Origin: Clostridiaceae bacterium
GTDB taxonomy: Bacteria > Bacillota_A > Clostridia > Clostridiales > Clostridiaceae
Assembly (NCBI GenBank): GCA_029256485.1
Contig: JAQSXU010000183.1
Span: 1 to 6,523, forward strand
DNA length: 6,523 nt
Direction of reading: 5' to 3'
Part shown: in pieces, positions 1 to 4,756 of the stretch
Position numbering within the stretch: the first letter of the stretch is position 1
Layout: each line of letters opens with the position of its first letter
Made by a program: the position numbers and the translations under genes
Notes under the pieces: generated by a model
What the model saw: the letters and a program-made list of their open reading frames with translations, nothing else
Databases searched by the model: none
What the model was told of the DNA's origin: nothing

Positions 1-18
1 GAGATAAATGAGAAATAA
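1..18 (+). CDS. Possible 3' end of an upstream gene (very short fragment)
   Basis: Frame 1 reads E-I-N-E-K then TAA at 16-18, which would fit the charged tail of an upstream gene in the same operon. In glutaconyl-CoA or oxaloacetate decarboxylase clusters this place is often taken by the small membrane subunit (GcdD/OadG) or by the beta subunit, but five codons cannot identify a protein. The other two + frames also stop within the first 9 bases. Only the position, 19 bases before the next start codon with an RBS between, supports this call. Confidence 0.25.
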   Translation, partial: EINEK

Positions 19-23
19 TATTT

Positions 24-30
24 AGGAGGA
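24..30 (+). promoter_or_regulatory. Ribosome binding site of the biotin carrier gene
   Basis: AGGAGGA lies 7 bases before the ATG at 38. It is a near-perfect Shine-Dalgarno and settles the start of the biotin carrier gene. No promoter can be placed in the 23 bases before it, so the gene is probably read from an upstream promoter. Confidence 0.85.
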
Positions 31-37
31 AATAACA

Positions 38-421
38 ATGAAATACAATGTAACAGTAAATGGAAAGCTATTTGAAGTGGAAGTAGAGTTAGTTAAGAAA
101 AGTTATTCATCTTTATCACATTCAGTAGAAAGGGAAGTAAAACCAGCAGTTCAGCCTGCAGCGCCTGTTGAAAAAAAGGCTGAACCAAAGCCACAGCAAT
201 CTGGAAAAAGCAGCAACGTTGTTTGTCCAATGCCAGGAAGTATTGTAGATGTTCTTGTTAAAGAGGGTCAATCAGTAAAAGCTGGAGATACAGTAGTAGT
301 TTTAGAAGCTATGAAAATGGAAAGTGAAATCAAGTGTGCAGAAGCCGGTGTAGTTAGAGAGATAAAAGTTAACAAGGGAGATCATGTAGAATCTGGAGAT
401 ATATTAATATTTATTGGCTAG
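38..421 (+). CDS. gcdC: Biotin carrier subunit of glutaconyl-CoA decarboxylase (gamma subunit type)
   Basis: A 127-residue soluble biotin carrier that shuttles CO2 between the carboxyltransferase and the membrane decarboxylase of a Na+-translocating decarboxylase. Residues 1-17 ([17 protein letters not shown]) form the usual N-terminal beta segment. Residues about 30-58 are a Pro/Ala/Lys-rich flexible linker. Residues 60-127 are a biotinyl/lipoyl domain with CPMPG at 63-67 and EAMKM at 90-94. Lys93 is the predicted biotinylated residue, 34 residues from the C-terminus as is normal for the family. The start is fixed by the strong RBS at 24-30. The stop TAG is followed 33 bases later by the carboxyltransferase start, indicating an operon. 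The same fold occurs in oxaloacetate and methylmalonyl-CoA decarboxylases and in pyruvate carboxylase; the glutaconyl assignment rests on the GcdA-like gene next door. Compared with the Acidaminococcus gamma subunit as I remember it, the linker is shorter and less pure Ala/Pro. Confidence 0.88.
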   Translation: MKYNVTVNGKLFEVEVELVKKSYSSLSHSVEREVKPAVQPAAPVEKKAEPKPQQSGKSSNVVCPMPGSIVDVLVKEGQSVKAGDTVVVLEAMKMESEIKCAEAGVVREIKVNKGDHVESGDILIFIG

Positions 422-440
422 ATGAAAAATATTAAACAAG

Positions 441-446
441 AGGAGG
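441..446 (+). promoter_or_regulatory. RBS that decides the GcdA start
   Basis: AGGAGG lies 8 bases before the ATG at 455. The alternative in-frame ATG at 422 directly abuts the TAG of the preceding gene. Its only possible RBS lies inside the carrier gene, where no purine-rich SD is seen. This site therefore favours 455 as the real start. Confidence 0.85.
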
Positions 447-454
447 ATAAAACA

Positions 455-2209
455 ATGCAGGATACTGGATATTCAATGCCTTCATATTTTAAAAATATGG
501 CAACCATCGGTAAGGTTGTAAGTAATCTAAATGAAAGTAATGCAGAGGAAATAAAATCTGTAGAAAATGAAATTGAATCTAAAGCTAATGAAATTAGAAA
601 TAATGGTAAAGCAGATGAGGCTATTAATGCATCAGGACAAATGACAGCTACACAAAGAATTGAAGCTTTAGTTGATGCTGGTACTTTTTGCCCATTAAAC
701 AGTCTTTATAACCCTGGTGGAAATAAAGATGGATCTACAGGATTAATAAAAGGTTTAGGCCGTGTTAATGGTAAATGGGTTTATATTATAGCATCAGATA
801 ACAAAAAACTAGCTGGTGCATGGGTTGCAGGGCAGGCTGATAATCTTATAAGAGCTTCTGATACTGCTAAAACTTTAAATATTCCACTAATATATATTTT
901 AAATTGCAGCGGTGTTAAATTAGATGAACAGGAAAAGGTATATGCTAACAGAAGAGGCGGCGGTACAGCATTCTATAGAAATGCACAGCTGCAGCAGTTA
1001 GGTATTCCTGTAATGGTTGGAATTTTTGGTACAAATCCAGCTGGAGGCGGATATCATTCTATAAGCCCAACTATTTTAATTGCTCACGAAAAAGCAAATA
1101 TGGCTGTTGGTGGTTCAGGAATCGTTGGTGGTATGAATCCAAAAGGTTATATGGATGAACAGGGTGCTGAAGAGTTGATAAAGGCTTCCAGTGGTCCTAA
1201 AGAAGCGGCACCTGGTTCTGTGGCAGTACATTATTTTGAAACTGGATTCTTTAGAGAAGTTTATAAAGAAGAAGAAGGAGTTATTGAGTCCATAAAGAAA
1301 TACATTGATTGTTTACCAGCATACGATCCAGATTTCTTCAGGGTTGATAATCCAATGGAACCGGCCTATGAAGCTGAGGATCTTTACTCAATAGTTCCTA
1401 TAAATCAAAAAAGAACTTATGATATTTACGATGTAGTAGCACGTTTAGTAGATGACAGTGAGTTTATGGAATATAAGAAGGGTTATGGACCTGAAATACT
1501 TACTGGAATTGCAAAGGTTGAAGGACTTTTAGTAGGAGTCGTTGCTAATGCACAAGGTTTATTAATGAACTATCCAGAATATAAGAAAAATGGCATAGGA
1601 ATTGGCGGGAAATTGTATCGTCAGGGACTTATAAAAATGAATGAATTTGTTACACTTTGTGGGAGAGATAAACTTCCAATAGTCTGGATTCAGGATACCA
1701 CTGGAATTGACGTTGGAGATGATGCTGAAAAGGCAGAATTATTAGGATTAGGACAATCTTTAATTTACTCCATTCAAAGTACAAGTATTCCTCAAATGGA
1801 AATTACCTTAAGAAAAGGAACTGCGGCAGCCCACTATGTTATGGGGGGACCTCAGGGAAATGATACCAATGCCTTTTCATTAGGGACAGCTGCTACAGAA
1901 ATGTATGTTATGAACGGAGAAACAGCTGCTGCAGCTATGTATTCAAGAAGATTAGTAAAAGATAAAAAGGCAGGTAAGGATTTAAAACCTACCATTGATA
2001 AAATGAATGAAATGATTGAAGATTACAAGGAAAAATCAAAACCAAGCTTCTGTGCGGAACTGGGATTTGTGGATGAAGTAGTAAAATTCACTGAATTGCG
2101 TAAATATATAACTGCATTTACTTACTCTGCATATCAGAACCCAAAAGCAATTTGTGCATTCCACCAGATGCTTACACCACGTGTTATAAGGGATTACAAT
2201 AACAAATAA
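455..2209 (+). CDS. gcdA: Glutaconyl-CoA decarboxylase alpha subunit (carboxyltransferase)
   Basis: Soluble carboxyltransferase of 584 residues that moves the carboxyl group of glutaconyl-CoA onto biotin of the carrier subunit and releases crotonyl-CoA; the membrane beta subunit then decarboxylates carboxybiotin and exports Na+. From memory it is highly similar end to end to Acidaminococcus fermentans GcdA (about 587 aa), including YSMPSYFKNM near the N-terminus, SDNKKLAGAWV, NCSGVKLDEQEKVY, RRGGGT, IFGTNPAGGGYHSISP (near 191-205), GMNPKG, MNYPEYK, WIQDTTGIDVG, and GTAAAHYVMGGPQGNDTNAF (near 455-474). It has two crotonase-fold carboxyltransferase halves and no membrane segment. The start at 455 is chosen for its RBS; starting at 422 would add 11 charged residues with no support. 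It sits between the biotin carrier and the thiolase on the same strand. Paralogues act on methylmalonyl-CoA or 3-methylcrotonyl-CoA, but the fit to GcdA is much closer. Confidence 0.93.
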   Translation: MQDTGYSMPSYFKNMATIGKVVSNLNESNAEEIKSVENEIESKANEIRNNGKADEAINASGQMTATQRIEALVDAGTFCPLNSLYNPGGNKDGSTGLIKGLGRVNGKWVYIIASDNKKLAGAWVAGQADNLIRASDTAKTLNIPLIYILNCSGVKLDEQEKVYANRRGGGTAFYRNAQLQQLGIPVMVGIFGTNPAGGGYHSISPTILIAHEKANMAVGGSGIVGGMNPKGYMDEQGAEELIKASSGPKEAAPGSVAVHYFETGFFREVYKEEEGVIESIKKYIDCLPAYDPDFFRVDNPMEPAYEAEDLYSIVPINQKRTYDIYDVVARLVDDSEFMEYKKGYGPEILTGIAKVEGLLVGVVANAQGLLMNYPEYKKNGIGIGGKLYRQGLIKMNEFVTLCGRDKLPIVWIQDTTGIDVGDDAEKAELLGLGQSLIYSIQSTSIPQMEITLRKGTAAAHYVMGGPQGNDTNAFSLGTAATEMYVMNGETAAAAMYSRRLVKDKKAGKDLKPTIDKMNEMIEDYKEKSKPSFCAELGFVDEVVKFTELRKYITAFTYSAYQNPKAICAFHQMLTPRVIRDYNNK

Positions 2210-2258
2210 AAGTATGGATATATTTAAAATTCTATGAAACAAAAATAAACATAAATTT

Positions 2259-2264
2259 GGAGGT
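2259..2264 (+). promoter_or_regulatory. RBS of the thiolase gene
   Basis: GGAGGT sits 5 bases before the ATG at 2270. The 60-base gap after gcdA holds no clear hairpin or T-tract and no convincing sigma-A promoter, so the thiolase is likely co-transcribed with gcdA. Confidence 0.8.
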
Positions 2265-2269
2265 CGCAT

Positions 2270-3463
2270 ATGTCAAAGAAAGTAGTTATAGCAGGTGCAT
2301 GCCGTACAGCTGTTGGAAAAATGGGAGGAAGCTTAAGTACTACTCCCGCTGTAAATTTAGGAACTATTGTAATTAAGGAAGCATTGAAGAGAGCCGGTAT
2401 AAAAGGATCAGATGTTGATTTAGTTTATATGGGATGTGTTCTACAGGCAGCACAAGGACAGAATGTTGCCCGTCAAGCTTCAATTCATGCAGGAATTCCA
2501 GTTGAAACCCCAGCAGTTACTATGAATATTGTCTGTGGATCTGGTCTTTATGCTGTAAATTTAGCTGCCAACATGGTAAGGTCTGGAGAAGCAGATATTG
2601 TGGTAGCTGGCGGAATGGAAAACATGTCAATGGCACCTTATGCATTGACAAAAGCAAGATATGGATACAGAATGAATGATTCAAAGATTGTTGATACTAT
2701 GGTTAACGATGCTTTATGGGATGCCTTTAATGATTATCATATGGGAATCACTGCAGAAAATGTTGCAGAAAAATGGGGATTGAAGCGTGAGGAATTAGAT
2801 AAATTTGCTGCAGCTTCCCAGCAAAAGGCTGCAAAGGCTACTGAAAGCGGAAGATTCAAGGATGAGATCGTTCCAGTAGAAATAAAAAAGAAAAAGGAAA
2901 CAATCATTTTTGATCAAGATGAAGGAATTCGCCCAGATACAACAGCAGAGGGAATTGCAAAACTTCGTCCAGCATTTAAGGAAGGCGGAGTTGTTACTGC
3001 GGCTAATTCTTCTGGAATTAATGATGGAGCGGCTGCTGTAGTTGTTATGAGTGAAGAGAAAGCCAAAGAACTAGGAATTACTCCATTGGTAGAATGGATT
3101 GATGGTGCTCTTGGCGGAGTAGATCCTTCTATCATGGGCGTAGGACCAATAGCTTCCACAAGAAAACTTATGGAGAAGTCTGGTTTAAAGGTAGAGAACT
3201 TTGATTTAATTGAGGCCAATGAAGCTTTTGCAGCTCAGTGCATGGCAGTGGCCAGAGACTTAAATTTTGATATGAATAAGGTTAATGTTAATGGCGGTGC
3301 CATTGCAATAGGACATCCTGTAGGAGCATCTGGATGCCGAATTCTCGTAAGCTTAATTCATGAAATGCTTAAGCGTGAAGAAGCCAATACGGGTCTTGCT
3401 ACTCTTTGTATTGGGGGCGGCATGGGCTGTTCAACAGCAGTGAGAAAGTATAATAGAGATTAA
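2270..3463 (+). CDS. thl: Acetyl-CoA C-acetyltransferase (thiolase)
   Basis: A 397-residue type-II (biosynthetic) thiolase, normal length for the family, catalysing the reversible condensation of two acetyl-CoA to acetoacetyl-CoA in the cytoplasm. Catalytic residues are all present: acyl-accepting Cys89 in [13 protein letters not shown] at 317-321, His349 in GHPVGASG, and the base Cys380 in CIGGGMG. GGMENMS (114-120) and the substrate-loop region from about 120 to 250 are present too. Local departures from the consensus I remember are NIV instead of NQL before Cys89 and [10 protein letters not shown] instead of TAGNASGLND near 243-252. It follows gcdA by 60 bases on the same strand. Crotonyl-CoA from GcdA can be converted by crotonase and 3-hydroxybutyryl-CoA dehydrogenase to the substrate of this enzyme, so the pairing makes metabolic sense. 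A 3-ketoacyl-CoA thiolase with a slightly different chain length cannot be excluded. Confidence 0.92.
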   Translation: MSKKVVIAGACRTAVGKMGGSLSTTPAVNLGTIVIKEALKRAGIKGSDVDLVYMGCVLQAAQGQNVARQASIHAGIPVETPAVTMNIVCGSGLYAVNLAANMVRSGEADIVVAGGMENMSMAPYALTKARYGYRMNDSKIVDTMVNDALWDAFNDYHMGITAENVAEKWGLKREELDKFAAASQQKAAKATESGRFKDEIVPVEIKKKKETIIFDQDEGIRPDTTAEGIAKLRPAFKEGGVVTAANSSGINDGAAAVVVMSEEKAKELGITPLVEWIDGALGGVDPSIMGVGPIASTRKLMEKSGLKVENFDLIEANEAFAAQCMAVARDLNFDMNKVNVNGGAIAIGHPVGASGCRILVSLIHEMLKREEANTGLATLCIGGGMGCSTAVRKYNRD

Positions 3464-3499
3464 ATAAGAATATATTAGATTTGTAATGTTTTATATTAA

Positions 3500-3538
3500 A
3501 ATCTTATAGATGTGCTGCCATGATACATCTATAAGATT
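3500..3538 (+). terminator. AT-rich 14-bp hairpin after the thiolase gene (weak or first terminator)
   Basis: A perfect 14-bp inverted repeat: AATCTTATAGATGT at 3500-3513 and ACATCTATAAGATT at 3525-3538, with an 11-base loop. It begins 36 bases after the thiolase stop. No T-run follows directly (the nearest is TTTTT at 3553-3557), so it is not a textbook intrinsic terminator. It may be a weak terminator or a 3'-end-protecting structure ahead of the stronger terminator at 3574. Confidence 0.55.
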
Positions 3539-3573
3539 AACTTTGTACCTCATTTTTACCAAGTAATATACAT

Positions 3574-3620
3574 AAATAAAGTGGTATTCTATTGAAAAAT
3601 AGTGCCACTTTATTTTTTTT
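3574..3620 (+). terminator. Rho-independent terminator of the gcdC-gcdA-thl run
   Basis: Arms AAATAAAGTGG (3574-3584) and CCACTTTATTT (3605-3615) give an 11-bp stem. G·U and A-T pairs extend it inward by up to four more pairs. The 3' arm runs into eight Ts (3613-3620). On the - strand the exit is only moderately T-rich, so it may also work, more weakly, for the convergent iclR gene. Confidence 0.82.
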
Positions 3621-3637
3621 ATTCAAAGTTTTATTTG

Positions 3638-3669
3638 AGTGGTGGCTGGCACCACTTTTGAAGTGGTGC
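3638..3669. repeat. Nested competing inverted repeats (REP-like) at the iclR 3' end
   Basis: AGTGGTG (3638-3644) pairs with CACCACT (3650-3656) across a 5-base loop. The same middle arm, as GCACCACTT (3649-3657), pairs perfectly with AAGTGGTGC (3661-3669) across a 3-base loop. Only one hairpin can form at a time. The block is much richer in G and C than its surroundings and ends four bases before the iclR stop codon. It could be a REP-type dispersed hairpin or a terminator part for iclR, although no T-run follows on either strand. One copy in the window cannot prove dispersal. Confidence 0.5.
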
Positions 3670-3673
3670 AGTA

Positions 3674-4429
3674 CTACAAGACCCTTTTACAGCCAAGTAG
3701 GGATGATAATTCGCGAGAGCACTGTAACACAGAGGCCTTAAGTTTACTAAGGCTTTCTTCATTAATTCTAAAGTCTGGAAGAATAACACCTATGGAAGCT
3801 ACAGCCTTATTATTGAAATCAAAAACCGGGGCACCAACTCCACATGCTCCTTCTATATAATCACCATAAGTAACAGCAATACCTTCTTTGCGTATTTTAT
3901 CCAAATCCAATAATAATTTTTCTCCATCTATAGTAGTATTATTTGTATGTTGCTTAAGCCCATTTTTAATAAATTCATTTATGAAGTCATCTGATTGATA
4001 AGCAAGCAGAGATTTTCGTATTGCTCCACAGTGCAAATCTATTTCAGCGCCGGATTTCTCTATGAATTTCAGGTTAGTAGGACCCTCTTCCTTTTCTATA
4101 ACATAGCCTTTGTATCCTGCACGAATAACTAAATAAGCATCTTCACTGGTTAGGTCTGCTAATTTTTTTACTATAGCAGGAGCAACATCATTTAATTTTG
4201 TATGATGTATGGCAGCCATGCCTAACGGAATCAACCCGGATCCTATTTGGTAAAGATGGGTTTCTTCATTTTTTATCACATAATTTTTATAACTTAAAGT
4301 TTGGAGAATTCGATGAACTGTACTTGATGGAAGTTGAGAAGCTTCCGAAATTTCTGCAACAGAAAATGATTTATCAGAATCCTTCAGTACTTCAAGTATA
4401 TCTATAGCCCTTACAAGACTTTGTATCAT
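3674..4429 (-). CDS. IclR-family transcriptional regulator
   Basis: A 251-residue cytoplasmic DNA-binding regulator of usual IclR length. Residues 1-60 are a winged helix: SLVRAIDILEVL, then the helix-turn-helix at about 23-45 (VAEISEASQLPSSTVHRILQTL), then the wing ending YQIG. Residues about 70-246 are the effector-binding domain, with CGAIRKSLLAY (134-144) and the C-terminal signature region EGACGVGAPVFDF..AVASIGVILP (193-218). The start at 4429 has AAGGAAG seven bases upstream; an overlapping ATG four bases earlier is out of frame. IclR proteins usually bind small carboxylates or aromatic acids and often control a neighbouring catabolic operon. Here the gene is convergent with gcdC-gcdA-thl and divergent from the amino-acid permease, so either may be a target; the ligand is unknown. 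The last residues (CKRVL) follow the usual end of the domain and run up to the hairpin repeat at 3638-3669. Confidence 0.93.
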   Translation of the reverse strand: MIQSLVRAIDILEVLKDSDKSFSVAEISEASQLPSSTVHRILQTLSYKNYVIKNEETHLYQIGSGLIPLGMAAIHHTKLNDVAPAIVKKLADLTSEDAYLVIRAGYKGYVIEKEEGPTNLKFIEKSGAEIDLHCGAIRKSLLAYQSDDFINEFIKNGLKQHTNNTTIDGEKLLLDLDKIRKEGIAVTYGDYIEGACGVGAPVFDFNNKAVASIGVILPDFRINEESLSKLKASVLQCSRELSSLLGCKRVL

Positions 4430-4464
4430 TCATTATCTTCCTTTCATTAGCATATAGTGACAAT

Positions 4465-4487
4465 TAATTATTCCAACAAAATAATTA
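4465..4487. promoter_or_regulatory. Inverted repeat over the iclR -10 and start site (candidate operator)
   Basis: TAATTATT (4465-4472) and AATAATTA (4480-4487) form a perfect 8-bp inverted repeat with a 7-base spacer (CCAACAA). It covers the predicted -10 and start of the iclR promoter, where a repressor would block transcription. IclR proteins are commonly autoregulated through palindromic sites, so this is a candidate autoregulatory operator. The AT-only arms make chance occurrence possible. Confidence 0.35.
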
Positions 4488-4512
4488 TACTCCTTTACCT
4501 TATATAGAGCAA
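4484..4512 (-). promoter_or_regulatory. Predicted sigma-A promoter of iclR
   Basis: Read on the - strand, TTGCTC (4512-4507) and a perfect TATAAT (4489-4484) are separated by 17 bases. The -35 matches only its TTG half. Transcription would start near 4477, giving an untranslated leader of about 48 bases. An inverted repeat at 4465-4487 overlaps the -10 and start site. Confidence 0.55.
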
Positions 4513-4680
4513 TAATAATGTAAACGATATTGCAATTAGGAAACCAATTTTCAATATTTTCTATTAATTATGCATATTTAATAGTAATGTCTGCATGTTT
4601 AGAAATGTTGTTATAGTTTTTATTATGCAACACGGAACCATATATTATTATTCTACAAAATGTTTAATTTAGATTGAATA

Positions 4681-4723
4681 TTTACTAAATTTTTAATTTA
4701 CTAAACATTTAATTTATGATAAA
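4681..4723 (+). repeat. Three TTTA-TAAA boxes at 16-base period in the permease promoter
   Basis: TTTACTAAA occurs at 4681-4689 and 4697-4705, and TTTATGATAAA at 4713-4723, so the starts are exactly 16 bases apart. The first two 16-base units (4681-4696 and 4697-4712) match at 14 of 16 positions. Each box is itself a small palindrome. They overlap the predicted -35 and abut the -10 of the permease promoter, as binding sites for a regulator would. The region is very AT-rich, so chance similarity has to be weighed. Confidence 0.5.
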
Positions 4724-4730
4724 GTATACT
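4702..4730 (+). promoter_or_regulatory. Predicted sigma-A promoter of the permease gene
   Basis: TAAACA (4702-4707) and TATACT (4725-4730) are separated by 17 bases, matching the consensus at 4 and 5 of 6 positions. A start near 4737 would leave a leader of about 20 bases with the RBS. The -35 lies within the second of the periodic TTTA-TAAA boxes. Confidence 0.5.
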
Positions 4731-4744
4731 TACTATTTATTAAT

Positions 4745-4750
4745 GGGGGG
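4745..4750 (+). promoter_or_regulatory. Unusual all-G ribosome binding site of the permease
   Basis: A run of six Gs lies 6 bases before the ATG at 4757 and replaces the usual AGGAGG. It can still pair with the CCUCC anti-SD through G-C and G·U pairs. An ATG at 4743, overlapping this run, is out of frame with the permease. Confidence 0.6.
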
Positions 4751-4756
4751 AAACAT

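Larger units (their letters stand above)
4430..4756. other. Divergent intergenic region between iclR and the permease
   Basis: 327 bases without a gene. From left to right it holds the iclR RBS and -10 with an inverted repeat (4465-4487) and a cre-like half-site TGTAAACG (4519-4526). Next is an imperfect stem (4527-4557: ATATTG..AATT.GG / CC.AATT..CAATAT, loop AAA). A featureless AT-rich stretch follows at about 4558-4656. The rest is an inverted repeat AAATGTTTA (4658-4666) / TAAACATTT (4702-4710), the 16-base-period boxes at 4681-4723, the permease promoter, and its RBS. No T-box, riboswitch or small RNA gene was recognised. Confidence 0.6.

Noticed and set aside
422..454. In-frame ATG at 422 giving an 11-residue longer GcdA
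   Set aside because: It abuts the stop codon of the carrier gene, has no RBS of its own, and the added residues include the codons of the real RBS. The start at 455 fits the known family N-terminus.
455..2209. Methylmalonyl-CoA decarboxylase or acyl-CoA carboxylase beta chain as the identity of the carboxyltransferase
   Set aside because: Those proteins are about 510-540 residues and lack many stretches shared here with GcdA over the full length, such as the SDNKKLAGAWV, NCSGVKLDEQEKVY and WIQDTTGIDVG regions.
2036..2269. Antisense reading frame over the gcdA 3' end
   Set aside because: It lies opposite well-conserved gcdA coding sequence and has no RBS or recognisable domain. It is a shadow frame.
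2914..3219. Antisense reading frame inside the thiolase gene
   Set aside because: It is fully opposite a thiolase with intact motifs. Its Ser/Pro/Ala-rich composition is typical of a mirror frame.
3639..3860. Short + strand reading frame starting in the hairpin repeat
   Set aside because: It is antisense to the iclR C-terminal signature region, with no ATG or RBS at its start. Its first residues are encoded by the inverted repeat.
4198..4407. Short + strand reading frame opposite the iclR N-terminal domain
   Set aside because: The opposite strand encodes a clear helix-turn-helix, and this frame has no RBS or family resemblance.
4430..4756. T-box leader, riboswitch or small RNA in the long spacer before the permease
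   Set aside because: No T-box sequence, no terminator/antiterminator pair before the start codon, and no conserved riboswitch core was found. The predicted leader is only about 20 bases.
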